A stretch of 64,000 nt of DNA from positions 1,426,001-1,490,000 of the forward strand of contig CBDAQG010000002.1 of NCBI GenBank assembly GCA_965198995.1, in the 5' to 3' direction. This stretch comes from CAXMMR01 sp965198995. Lineage in GTDB: Bacteria; Pseudomonadota; Alphaproteobacteria; Acetobacterales; Acetobacteraceae. The position numbers were made by a program, and so were the translations under genes. The notes beneath the pieces were generated by a model. The model made no database searches. It was not told the DNA's origin and saw only the letters and a list, made by a program, of their open reading frames with translations. Shown piece after piece: positions 1 to 7,645 of this stretch. How positions within the stretch are numbered: position 1 is the first letter of the stretch; every line of letters begins with the position of its first letter.

Positions 1-1097
1 GTGCTGATGCGGCGCTTGCCGGCGGCGTTAGCGTCCGGATCAAGGCTGAGGCCAAGCCAGCCGAGCCGCGCGCAAACGCCCGCCCGCACCGCCGGCGCGT
101 GCTCGCCGATGCCGGCGGTGAACACCAGCCCGTCCAGCCCGCCGAGCGCGCTCGCCAGCGCGCCGACCTCGGTGGCGATGCGGTAGGTGAACAACGCCAG
201 CGCCTCGCGCGCGTGCGGATCCTCGCTCGCCAGCAGCTCGCGTATGTCGCCGCTGATGCCTGACACGCCCAGCAGCCCGGAGCGGTGATAGAGCATGTCC
301 TCGATCTCGCCGAAGCTGTGCCCCTGACGGCCGAGATAGAGGATGACGCCCGGGTCGAGGCTGCCGCAGCGCGTCGCCATCACCAGCCCGTCGAGCGCGC
401 TGAACCCCATGGTCGTGGCGATGCTGCGCCCGTCCTGCAGCGCGCACAGGCTGGCGCCCGCGCCCAGATGCGCCACGATCACCCGCCCGCGCACCAGCGC
501 CGGCGCCTGCCGCGCCAACTCGCCGGCGATGTACTCGTAGGACAGGCCGTGGAACCCGTAGCGCCGGATCCCCGCCGCCTCCAGCGCGCGTGGCAGGCCG
601 AACCACTGCGCCTCGCTCGGCATCGTATGATGAAACGCGGTGTCGAAGCAGGCGACCTGTGCCAGCTCGGGCCGCTCCGCCGCCACGGCACGGATCGGCG
701 CCAGATTATGCGGCATGTGCAGCGGGTCGAGCGCGCTCAACGCTTCGAGTTCGGTGAGCAGCGCCGGGCTCACCCGCGCCGGCGCGACCCGCCTGGCGCC
801 GCCATGCACGATGCGATGACCAACCGATTGCAGGCCGCCCGCGCCGAGGTGGCGATCGGCAAAGCCAAGCAGCGCCGCCAGCACGGTTGCGAACGGATCT
901 GTCGTCCTGGCCGGCCAGTGCTGGTCCGCCAGCACGCCGCCGCCGGCGTCATGGGCCAGCAGGCGAGGCGCCGCGTCCAGCCTGTCGACCTGGCCCCGCG
1001 CCAGCGCAGGCACCGCCTCGCCGAGCGTCGCCGCATCGAACAAAGCAAATTTCAGGCTCGACGACCCGGCGTTCAGCGTCAGTATCGCGCCGGACAC
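1..1097 (-). CDS. ackA: Acetate kinase, C-terminus cut by window edge
   Basis: Interconverts acetyl phosphate and acetate with ADP/ATP in the cytoplasm. The frame reads from GTG at 1097 down past base 1 without a stop, about 365 codons, so only some 20-30 residues should be missing. Visible family signatures are the N-terminal LTLNAGSSSLKFA, then HRIVHGG, FDTAFHHTMP, YGFHGLSYEY, the acidic/Arg active-site stretch and the late FTAGIGEHAPAVR followed by LGWLGLSLDPDANAAG. The GTG lies one base after the stop of the upstream response regulator gene, so the two are probably co-transcribed. No pta is visible in the window, although MaeB carries a Pta-like domain. Identity is secure; the exact start is likely. 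Confidence 0.95.
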   Translation of the reverse strand, partial: MSGAILTLNAGSSSLKFALFDAATLGEAVPALARGQVDRLDAAPRLLAHDAGGGVLADQHWPARTTDPFATVLAALLGFADRHLGAGGLQSVGHRIVHGGARRVAPARVSPALLTELEALSALDPLHMPHNLAPIRAVAAERPELAQVACFDTAFHHTMPSEAQWFGLPRALEAAGIRRYGFHGLSYEYIAGELARQAPALVRGRVIVAHLGAGASLCALQDGRSIATTMGFSALDGLVMATRCGSLDPGVILYLGRQGHSFGEIEDMLYHRSGLLGVSGISGDIRELLASEDPHAREALALFTYRIATEVGALASALGGLDGLVFTAGIGEHAPAVRAGVCARLGWLGLSLDPDANAAGKRRIS

Positions 1098-1098
1098 C

Positions 1099-1629
1099 CT
1101 ACGCCGTTCCGCGCGCCGCGCCGCGCCGTCCAGGGGGCGCCGGGCCGACACGTTCGTCGCCATCGCCCAGATCGCAGGCTGAATTGCAAGCCGTGCCGAG
1201 CTTGGCCACCGGATCGGTGAGCGAGCCAGCCGGCTCGGTTCGCTCCAGGGCGTCCGAACTCAGCCTTGACGCTTCAAGCACGCTCGCCAGGGCGCGGATC
1301 AGCTCGCTCTCGCCAAACGGCTTCTGCAGCACGACGGCGCCCGCCGGTGCGCGATATTGATGCCCGCCGGTCATGAAGACGTGCGGCAGAGCGTGGTTTT
1401 GTAAAATGGTCCGCATGGCGGAGGCGCCGTCACCCCAGGCAAGCTGCACGTCGACGACCATCAGGTCCGGCCGCTCGCGGGCGGCGGCGGTGACCGCCTC
1501 CGCCTCCGTGCTGACAACGTCACAAACCTCATACCCCAGCCCGACCAGCGTCTCGGCGAGCAGCATGGCGATGACGGCATCATCCTCTACGACCAGGATA
1601 CGCAGGCCGCTCACCGCGGTCGGTCGCAT
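1099..1629 (-). CDS. Receiver-only response regulator
   Basis: A 176-residue protein with one CheY-like receiver domain at about residues 9-118: acidic pair D16/D17, phosphoacceptor D60 in LMVVDVQL, T87 in VFMTGG and K103 in LQKPFG. No output domain follows, only about 55 residues of low-complexity Gly/Arg/Ala-rich tail with no recognisable motif. Such proteins usually act in a phosphorelay or by protein contact. No histidine kinase is visible nearby. It is directly upstream of ackA with one base between stop and start. Because acetyl phosphate can phosphorylate some receivers, a functional link is conceivable, but that is inference. Confidence 0.85.
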   Translation of the reverse strand: MRPTAVSGLRILVVEDDAVIAMLLAETLVGLGYEVCDVVSTEAEAVTAAARERPDLMVVDVQLAWGDGASAMRTILQNHALPHVFMTGGHQYRAPAGAVVLQKPFGESELIRALASVLEASRLSSDALERTEPAGSLTDPVAKLGTACNSACDLGDGDERVGPAPPGRRGAARGTA

Positions 1630-1851
1630 GGAGATGCGCGGTCATCCCGGGTGGCCGGCGCAGCGATCATTGCATCAGCACAAGAAATGTTTCCCATCCC
1701 GCCTGGGCTAGAGGGATCGGAGCCAGGTCGAAAGGGCCGGAAACTACTCAGAACGACGCGGTTAAAATGAGCAAAAGTTTTTCTGGTCTTTTTTTCAAAA
1801 AAGAACCCCTTCCTTCCATCTACGGTTGCAACCCGCTAAACCCTTCGCCTC
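1630..1851. other. Intergenic region between divergent genes
   Basis: 222 bases between the response regulator start and the acyltransferase start. Both genes read outward, so promoters for both should lie here. The only recognisable structure is a single half of repeat A at 1769-1816. Confidence 0.6.
1769..1816 (+). repeat. Repeat A, copy 1 (half element)
   Basis: AT-rich half-element: a gcaaaagttttt arm followed by an imperfect hairpin, ggtctttttttc against aaaaaagaacc, then ccccttcctt. Only the right half is present. It ends 35 bases before the acyltransferase start, so it is not at a gene 3' end like most copies. Confidence 0.75.
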
Positions 1852-3024
1852 ATGCAGCGCGTCACGCCCCGCACCTCCCTTGCGCTTGACACCACGCGTT
1901 GGGCGGCCGCCGCGCTCGTCCTGCTCTACCATCTCTCGACCGCCTGCCTCGCTCCCGACGCCGACGGCCCGCTGCTGCGGCTGCTGGAGGGGGCGGGGCC
2001 TGCCGCCGTCATCTGGTTCTTCGTGCTGAGCGGCTACCTGATCGGCGGCGGCGTCGTCCTGGACATGCGCCGCGGCCGCTTCCGCTTCGCCCGCTACGCG
2101 TCGAGCCGCGCCACCCGGCTCTACGTCGTGCTGCTGCCCGCCCTGGCGCTCGGCTATGCGATCGACAGCGCCCGCGTGGCCCTTGCTGGCTTCAGCCCGG
2201 TGCCGGGCCAGGAGGCGCCGGCGAGCTACGCCGCCTCCACGATCATCGGCAACCTGCTCTGCCTGCAGACCATCACCGTGCCGACCCTCGGCAGCAACGG
2301 CCCGCTCTGGAGCCTGGCCTGCGAGGGCGCCTACTACGTCGTGGCGCCACTGCTTCTGGCGCCGCTGCTCCGCGGTCGCCCCGCCGGGATGCGCTGGCCG
2401 CTGTTCGGGCTTGCTCTGACGATGCTGGCTGGATTGTGGCTCGGCAATCCCCGGGTGCCACGGCTGTTCCTCACCTGGCTGCTGGGAGCTGCCCTCCGGC
2501 TCTACGCCCCGCAGCGGCGACAGGCCCAGCGGCTTGGCCTGCCGGCGTGGATCGTCGCCGTCGCCCTGCTGCTCGCCTATCCGCTGCTGCTGCCCAGGCT
2601 GGGCGGCGCGGTCAACCTGCTGGTCGCGGCCAGCTTCGCCGCAGCCCTGCTGACCACGATCGGCGACGAGCGGCCGGTGCCGGCGCGGGCGCAGCGCCTC
2701 TCGGCCAGCCTCGCCGGCTTCTCCTTCAGCCTCTATCTGGTGCACGTGCCGATCCTGCACGGCCTGCTCGCACTCTGGACCGGCAGCCGGATGGACGCGC
2801 TGCGTCTGCCCGTCCTGGCCGGCCACGCCGCCATGCTGGCGTTGGCGGCAATCGTAATCCCGCTGGCCTGGCTGTTCAGCCGGCTGACCGAGGCACGCAC
2901 CGACACGGTGCGTGCCTGGCTAGGCGGCGCCCGCCAGCAGCAGCGGCAGGTCGTGCAGCGCGCCGATGAGGGCGACCCCGGCGCCGCGGCACTGCCCCGC
3001 ATTGCCGGCATTGATCCCGCCTAG
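1852..3024 (+). CDS. Acyltransferase family 3 membrane protein
   Basis: A 390-residue multi-pass inner-membrane protein of the acyltransferase-3 (OafA/NodX-type) family, which usually O-acylates surface sugars. The N-terminus has the family pattern: a first helix with AALVLLYHLS, whose His is the presumed catalytic residue, then VIWFFVLSGYLIGG and an Arg-rich loop before the next helix (RYASSRATRLY). About ten hydrophobic segments follow, with FSLYLVHVPILHGL near the end. Its last 105 bases overlap the convergent thiE gene, an unusually long overlap, so the final residues (Gln/Arg-rich) may not be conserved. The substrate cannot be told. Confidence 0.85.
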   Translation: MQRVTPRTSLALDTTRWAAAALVLLYHLSTACLAPDADGPLLRLLEGAGPAAVIWFFVLSGYLIGGGVVLDMRRGRFRFARYASSRATRLYVVLLPALALGYAIDSARVALAGFSPVPGQEAPASYAASTIIGNLLCLQTITVPTLGSNGPLWSLACEGAYYVVAPLLLAPLLRGRPAGMRWPLFGLALTMLAGLWLGNPRVPRLFLTWLLGAALRLYAPQRRQAQRLGLPAWIVAVALLLAYPLLLPRLGGAVNLLVAASFAAALLTTIGDERPVPARAQRLSASLAGFSFSLYLVHVPILHGLLALWTGSRMDALRLPVLAGHAAMLALAAIVIPLAWLFSRLTEARTDTVRAWLGGARQQQRQVVQRADEGDPGAAALPRIAGIDPA

Positions 3025-3525
3025 CGCCAGCACCGGCACCCTCGCCGCGGCCGCCAGTCGATTGAACGTCGCGGGGCCAACCGGGGTCACGCCCGGCTTG
3101 CTCGCCGTTGCAAACACCGGGCTGAGCGTCGCGTAGTCGGCGCCCTGAGCTGCGCGTGCCAGACCGCCGGCATCATGGGCGGAGATGCCGATGAGCGCGC
3201 CCGGTCCAAGCCGCGCTCGCGCGGCGGCCAGGTCGGCGCCGTCCGGCAGGTGCAGGCCAATGCCGAGGGCCTCGGCCGCGTCGAGGTCGTCATGCACGCT
3301 GAGGGTGGCGCCAGCAGGGCGGGTGAGGGCGAGCAGCGCCGCCAGGATGCCAGCTCGCTCGCCCGGCGCGAGGTCCTTCTCCCGCAGGCTGATCCAGCGG
3401 CCTCCAGCATCGAGCGCCGCCCGCGTCACAGTCCAGGGCGACTGCCCCGTCCGCAGCCGGTCCGTGATCACCAGAACGGGCCGTGGAGCCTCCCGGCTCC
3501 AGCCGGTCAGGGCGGAGCGAGCCAA
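2920..3525 (-). CDS. thiE: Thiamine-phosphate synthase
   Basis: Joins the pyrimidine and thiazole halves of thiamine. A 201-residue TIM-barrel with ITDR near the N-terminus, WISLREKD (substrate/phosphate site), LSVHDDLD, GIGLHLPDGAD, ISAHD, ATLSPVFATASKPG and VLALGGIN, all typical of ThiE/TenI. It is the last gene of the thiO-thiS-thiG-thiE operon, 57 bases after thiG. The start is a TTG preceded by a weak GGA site; an internal GTG at the VITDR motif is too short to be preferred. TenI-like function cannot be excluded, but a TPP-controlled operon with no other thiE in view favours ThiE. Confidence 0.88.
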   Translation of the reverse strand: MARSALTGWSREAPRPVLVITDRLRTGQSPWTVTRAALDAGGRWISLREKDLAPGERAGILAALLALTRPAGATLSVHDDLDAAEALGIGLHLPDGADLAAARARLGPGALIGISAHDAGGLARAAQGADYATLSPVFATASKPGVTPVGPATFNRLAAAARVPVLALGGINAGNAGQCRGAGVALIGALHDLPLLLAGAA

Positions 3526-3582
3526 AGGTTCCGGCTGCGCGAGGCGCAGTGGGCAAGGCTCACGCAGGGAGAGCCCTGGCCC

Positions 3583-4383
3583 TCAACTCCCGACCAGCCC
3601 AAGCTTGGGACTGGACGGTTCCGCCTGATTGCGCGCCGGGATGCGCCCCGCCCGATGCGCGTCGTGCCCCGCCGCCACCGCCTGCCGCATCGCGCCCGCC
3701 ATCAGCGCCGGGTCCCGGGCGCCCGCCACCGCGGTGTTGAGCAGCACCGCGTCGCAACCGAGCTCCATCGCCTGCGCCGCGTGCGAGGCGGTGCCGATCC
3801 CGGCGTCGAGGATCACCGGCACGCTGCTGGTGGCGCAGATGCGGGCAAGCTGGTGCGGATTGAGGATGCCGAGCCCGGTGCCGATCGGCGCCCCCAACGG
3901 CATCACCGCCGCCGCCCCCACATCCGCCAGCCGGCGGCAGGCCACCGGGTCGTCGTTGCAGTAGGGCAGCACCACAAAACCCTCCCGCACCAGGATCTCC
4001 GTCGCCTCGATGAGCGCCACCACGTCCGGATACAGCGTCTCCCGGTCGCCGATCAGCTCCAGCTTGACCCACTCGGTCCCCAGCGCCTCCCGCCCGAGCC
4101 GTGCGGTGAGCAGCGCGTCGCGCACGGTGGCGCAGCCCGCCGTGTTGGGCAGCAGCGGCGCCCGCCCGTCGAGCAGGTGCACCAGGCTGTCGGCGTAGCG
4201 CTCCAGGCTGATCCGCCGCAGCGCCACCGTCACCATGGCCGGCTCGGCGGCGGCAATGCTGTCGAGCAGCGCCTGCTGGTTGGGATAGCCGCCGGAGCCG
4301 AGTAGCAGCCGCGAGCTGAGCGTCCGACCGGCGATCGTCAGCCCCTGCGGTGTTCCCGGCCGTGTTATCGTCTGAGTATCCAT
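3583..4383 (-). CDS. thiG: Thiazole synthase
   Basis: Builds the thiazole phosphate ring of thiamine from deoxyxylulose phosphate, ThiS-thiocarboxylate and the iminoglycine made by ThiO. 266 residues, with the catalytic Lys in EWVKLELIGD, then PYCNDDPVACRRL, AVMPLGAPIGTGLG and VILDAGIGTASHAA, all hallmark ThiG segments. Its ATG shares one base with the thiS stop (TGATG), implying translational coupling. The C-terminal 20 residues after the barrel are not conserved in appearance. Confidence 0.95.
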   Translation of the reverse strand: MDTQTITRPGTPQGLTIAGRTLSSRLLLGSGGYPNQQALLDSIAAAEPAMVTVALRRISLERYADSLVHLLDGRAPLLPNTAGCATVRDALLTARLGREALGTEWVKLELIGDRETLYPDVVALIEATEILVREGFVVLPYCNDDPVACRRLADVGAAAVMPLGAPIGTGLGILNPHQLARICATSSVPVILDAGIGTASHAAQAMELGCDAVLLNTAVAGARDPALMAGAMRQAVAAGHDAHRAGRIPARNQAEPSSPKLGLVGS

Positions 4384-4577
4384 CAGCCACCCCCAAACGG
4401 CCGCACGATCTCCACCGCGTCGCCCTCGCCGAGCCGCGTCGCCGCCCAGGCGGCGGCCGGCACGACCTCGCCGTTCACCGCCACCGCCACGCCCTTCGGG
4501 CTGTCGATGCCGCGCGCCATCAGCAGCGCGCCGAGCGTCCCAGCCGCCGGGCTCGCCTCACCGTTGACGGTGATCAC
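4383..4577 (-). CDS. thiS: Sulfur carrier protein ThiS
   Basis: A 64-residue ubiquitin-like protein that carries sulfur as a C-terminal thiocarboxylate for ThiG. It begins MITVNGEAS, contains VAVAVNGEVVP and ends in the diagnostic EIVRPFGGG with the Gly-Gly terminus. The GTG start overlaps the thiO stop as GTGA, and its stop overlaps the thiG start, so all three are probably coupled. A long frame runs upstream through thiO, but it is an antisense-type shadow and only this portion is ThiS. Confidence 0.95.
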   Translation of the reverse strand: MITVNGEASPAAGTLGALLMARGIDSPKGVAVAVNGEVVPAAAWAATRLGEGDAVEIVRPFGGG

Positions 4578-5815
4578 GAAGCGGTCACGCCGGCGGCGGC
4601 AAAGCGCGCGAGCGCAAACGGCGCCAGCCGCTCGTCCGCCCGCCCGTCGACGATCAGCGCCGCCATCAGCTCGGCCGTCACCGGCGTCAGCAACACGCCG
4701 TTGCGGTGGTGCCCGGTCGCCAGCAGCAGCCCCGGCAGCCCGCTCTCCCCCAGCACCGGCGCGTCGTCGCGGCAGCCCGGACGATGCCCCACCCACATCT
4801 CCTGGATCGGCAGGTCCTCCACCGCCGGCACCGCCCGCCAGGCGCCGTCGAGCAACGCCAGCACGCCCCCGGCGGTCAGCTCGTTGTCGAACCCGCGCTC
4901 CTCCACCGTGGCGCCGACCAGCAGCCGCCCGTCGCGGCGCGGCACCAGGTAGACCTGCGGCGTCCAGACGACATGGCGCAGCAGCGGCTCGCCCTTGTCC
5001 ATGCGCAGCGCCAGCATCTGCCCCTTGACCGGGCGCACCGGCGGCCGCACCGGCGCTGCCAGCCCCTCGATCGCGCCGGACCACGCGCCGGCCGCGATCA
5101 CCACCACCTCGGCCTCGTGCCGGCGATCCTCCAGCACCACCCCCCGCGCGGCCCCGTCGCGGCTGTGCACGGCCAGCACCGGCTCCTCCTCGTGCAAACC
5201 CACGCCGGCGCTCCGGCACGCCCGCGCGAGCGCCTGCACAACCAGCCGGTTGTCGACCTGGTGATCGTTGGGGCTGAACACCGCGCCCGCGAGCTGAGTG
5301 CCGAGCGCCGGCTCCCGCCGCCGCGCCTCGGCCGCGCTCAGCCACTCGAGCTGCACCCCAAGGCCGCGCTGGAACTCGGCCGAAAACCGCAGCTGCTCGG
5401 CATCGTCGCGCGTCAGCGCCAGGCGCAGCGTGCCCTCCTGCCGCAGCTCGACAGCCATCCGTGACGCCGCCTCGAGCTCGGCGGCAAACTCCGGCCACAG
5501 CGTCTGGCTACGGGCCGCCAGGGCGTGCAGCGCCGTCTCGCTCGGCTCGCTCTCCACCCCGGCGGCCAGCATCCCGGCCGCGGCATGGCTCGCGCCCCCG
5601 CCCAGCCGGTCGCGCTCGAACAGGTCCACCCGGCAGCCGCGCTGCGCCAGCCGCCAGGCCAGCCCCAGGCCCACCACGCCGCCGCCGATGATGGCGACAC
5701 TCGGCAGCGACGCCCGACCTTCAGACGCCCCACCTTTAGCGGGCCGACCTTCAGACGCCCCACCTTTAGCGGGCCGACCTTCAGACGCCCGACCTTCACC
5801 CGGATAATCGCTCAC
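4574..5815 (-). CDS. thiO: Glycine oxidase ThiO with repeat-bearing N-terminus
   Basis: FAD-dependent oxidase that makes dehydroglycine for thiazole synthesis. The Rossmann GxGxxG (VAIIGGGVVGLGLAWRL) starts only at about residue 45; further signatures are HAAAGML, PVKGQMLALR, YLVPRRDGRLLVGAT and GHHRNGVLLTP. The chosen GTG at 5815 sits just after a strong site (AAGGAAG) that is also the 3' end of the TPP riboswitch. No in-frame ATG, GTG or TTG lies between it and the FAD motif. The extra ~43 residues are mostly a 5-residue repeat (GRASE/GRPAK/GGASE) encoded by 15-bp tandem units. First gene of the operon. Confidence 0.9.
   Translation of the reverse strand: MSDYPGEGRASEGRPAKGGASEGRPAKGGASEGRASLPSVAIIGGGVVGLGLAWRLAQRGCRVDLFERDRLGGGASHAAAGMLAAGVESEPSETALHALAARSQTLWPEFAAELEAASRMAVELRQEGTLRLALTRDDAEQLRFSAEFQRGLGVQLEWLSAAEARRREPALGTQLAGAVFSPNDHQVDNRLVVQALARACRSAGVGLHEEEPVLAVHSRDGAARGVVLEDRRHEAEVVVIAAGAWSGAIEGLAAPVRPPVRPVKGQMLALRMDKGEPLLRHVVWTPQVYLVPRRDGRLLVGATVEERGFDNELTAGGVLALLDGAWRAVPAVEDLPIQEMWVGHRPGCRDDAPVLGESGLPGLLLATGHHRNGVLLTPVTAELMAALIVDGRADERLAPFALARFAAAGVTAS
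5706..5802. repeat. In-frame tandem repeat at the thiO start
   Basis: About six 15-bp units, alternating two variants to give a 30-bp higher-order period (on the minus strand, GGTCGGCCCGCTAAA and GGTGGGGCGTCTGAA). Because the unit is a multiple of three, it encodes GRASE/GRPAK/GGASE without shifting frame. Each unit contains an AAGGT-type purine run. Confidence 0.9.
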
Positions 5816-5819
5816 GGTC

Positions 5820-5893
5820 TTCCTTCCCTGGTCAGGACCAGACAGGTTCGTGGGTATGATCTCAGCCGGCATCCGCCGCCAGCACCCCAGCCG
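5820..5893 (-). promoter_or_regulatory. TPP (THI-box) riboswitch
   Basis: On the minus strand the conserved core reads in order GGGGTGC (5888-5882), GGCTGAGAT (CTGAGA at 5865-5860), ACCC, GAACCTG (5849-5843) and CCAGGGAAGGA. This is the thiamine pyrophosphate aptamer signature. It ends directly on the ribosome site of thiO, so TPP binding most simply hides that site and shuts off translation of thiO-thiS-thiG-thiE. Mode of control is inference from position. Confidence 0.93.
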
Positions 5894-5987
5894 TCGGCGA
5901 ACATAAGCGCCCGTGAGACGCCGTTTGCAACCTGAACGGCCGCGACCACCGGTTGACCGTCGGCGCCCGCAAGGCACATGAGCATCA

Positions 5988-7418
5988 ATGCCCGCCGACA
6001 CGCTCATCCTGCCCGAACAACGCCGGAAAACCCCGCCCGAGCCCGTCGCCGAGCTTGGCGGCCAGGATGGCTTGCCGCCGCCGCAACGCCTCTGGGCCAA
6101 CATCACCATCTGGCTCGCCATCCTGCTGGCGGTGATGGACAGCTCGATCGCCAACGTCGCCCTGCCGTCGATCGCCCGCAGCGTCCATGCCACGCCGTCC
6201 AGCTCGATCTGGGTGGTCAACGCCTACCAGCTCTCGATCACCATCTGCCTGCTGCCGCTCGCCTCGCTCGGCGAGATCGTCGGCTACGCCCGCGTCTACC
6301 GCGTCGGCCTCGCCGTCTTCACCATCGCCTCGCTGTGCTGCGCCCTCTCGAGCGGCCTCATCTCGCTCAGCCTGGCCCGCGTGCTGCAGGGCGTGGGCGC
6401 GGCCGGCATCATGAGCGTCAACGGCGCCCTGGTGCGCTTCGTCTACCCCCAGCGCCTGTTCGCCCGGGGACTCAGCCGCAACGCCATGGTGGTGTCGATC
6501 TCGGCCGCCCTCGGCCCCACCGTCGCCGCCGGCGTGCTGTCGGTCGCGCCCTGGCCCTGGCTGTTCGCCATCAACGTCCCCGTCGGCGCCGCCGCCTTCG
6601 TCATCGCGTGGCGCAGCCTGCCCCGCACGCCGCTCGCCAGCCACCGCTTCGACGTGCCGAGCGCCGCCCTCAACGCCGTCTTCCTCGGCCTGCTCATCGT
6701 CGGCCTCGACGACGTCGCGCACGGCGAAGGCCGCACCATCGCGCTCATCAGCTTCCTCGCCTCCGCCATCGCCGGCACCGTGCTGGTGCGCCGCCAGCTC
6801 AACCTGCCGGCGCCGCTGCTGCCGATCGACCTGCTGCGCATCCCGATCTTCGCACTGTCCTGCGCCACCTCGATCTGCTCGTTCCTCGCCCAGTCGCTCG
6901 CCTTCATCGCCCTGCCGTTCTTCCTGCAGCGCGACCTCGGCGTCGGCGTCGTCGCCACCGGCCTGCTGATCACCCCGTGGCCGCTCGCCATCGCCGTCAT
7001 CTCGCCGCTCTCCGGCCGGCTCTGCGAGCACGTCCCCGCCGCGCTGCTCGGCTTCCTCGGCCTGCTGATCATGGCCGCGGGCCTCGCCGCCCTCGGCATC
7101 CTGCCGCACGCCGCCGGCCCGGCCGCCATCGCCTGGCGGATGGCGCTCTGCGGCCTCGGCTTCGGCCTGTTCCAAACCCCCAACAACCGCACCCTGATCG
7201 GCTCCGCCCCACGCCACCGCTCCGGCGGCGCCAGCGGCATGCTCGCCACCTCGCGCCTGCTCGGCCAAACCATCGGCGCCAGCCTGGTGGCGCTGATCTT
7301 CGCCCTGGCCAGCAGCGGCGGCTCACGCGACTCCGTGTTGACGGCAGCCGGCGTGTCCCTGGTGGCCGCCCTTGTCAGCGTCGCAAGGACAGGCAAGGCA
7401 AGGGGCTTTGCCCCTTGA
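5988..7418 (+). CDS. MFS drug exporter, DHA2 (14-helix) family
   Basis: A 476-residue integral inner-membrane transporter resembling EmrB/QacA. Seen: LLAVMDSSIANVALPSIA (motif D1 of DHA2 exporters), SIWVVNAYQLS, ARVLQGVGAAGIMSVNGALV and about 13-14 hydrophobic segments. A proton-driven export role is expected, substrate unknown. No TetR/MarR regulator or membrane-fusion partner adjoins it. The last residues (KARGFAP and the TGA stop) are encoded by the left end of repeat B copy 1, so the native C-terminus has been replaced or extended by the repeat. Confidence 0.88.
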   Translation: MPADTLILPEQRRKTPPEPVAELGGQDGLPPPQRLWANITIWLAILLAVMDSSIANVALPSIARSVHATPSSSIWVVNAYQLSITICLLPLASLGEIVGYARVYRVGLAVFTIASLCCALSSGLISLSLARVLQGVGAAGIMSVNGALVRFVYPQRLFARGLSRNAMVVSISAALGPTVAAGVLSVAPWPWLFAINVPVGAAAFVIAWRSLPRTPLASHRFDVPSAALNAVFLGLLIVGLDDVAHGEGRTIALISFLASAIAGTVLVRRQLNLPAPLLPIDLLRIPIFALSCATSICSFLAQSLAFIALPFFLQRDLGVGVVATGLLITPWPLAIAVISPLSGRLCEHVPAALLGFLGLLIMAAGLAALGILPHAAGPAAIAWRMALCGLGFGLFQTPNNRTLIGSAPRHRSGGASGMLATSRLLGQTIGASLVALIFALASSGGSRDSVLTAAGVSLVAALVSVARTGKARGFAP

Positions 7419-7601
7419 CCCCATCATCACGCGAAGGCGTGCTGCGCACGACGGCGGAGCCTTTGAAATCCACCTCTTAGTCATGTTCCGGGGCGAGATC
7501 GTTGCTGTGGGGGTCAGAGTTGAATGGCTTCGCCAGGCAGAAAGCGCCGGTCGGACTTCAGTCGATGGGGTCTGGTCCAGGGCAGAGCCCTGGCCTTCCT
7601 T
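7391..7601. repeat. Repeat B, copy 1
   Basis: Two-ended element. Left end is caaggggctttgccccttg then accccat, with gcctttgaaatcca further in; right end is gatggggtctggtccaggg then cagagccctggccttcctt. The interior has gaatggcttcgccaggcag, the reverse complement of the interior segment shared with copies 5 and 11. Confidence 0.85.
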
Positions 7602-7606
7602 CGCCC

Positions 7607-7630
7607 TTGCCGATATTGCGTTATCGGCAA
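7607..7630. promoter_or_regulatory. Inverted repeat ahead of the AGE-family gene
   Basis: TTGCCGATA and TATCGGCAA form a perfect 9-bp inverted repeat with a 6-base centre, ending 15 bases before the start codon of the next gene. It could be a repressor operator or an mRNA hairpin near the ribosome site. No regulator is identified. Confidence 0.4.
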
Positions 7631-7645
7631 TGAGCGAGGCTCTCA

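Noticed and set aside
4383..5498. Long minus-strand frame ending in ThiS as a ThiS fusion protein
   Set aside because: Only the last 64 codons look like protein; the rest is a shadow of thiO in another frame, and a GTG with GTGA overlap starts ThiS properly.
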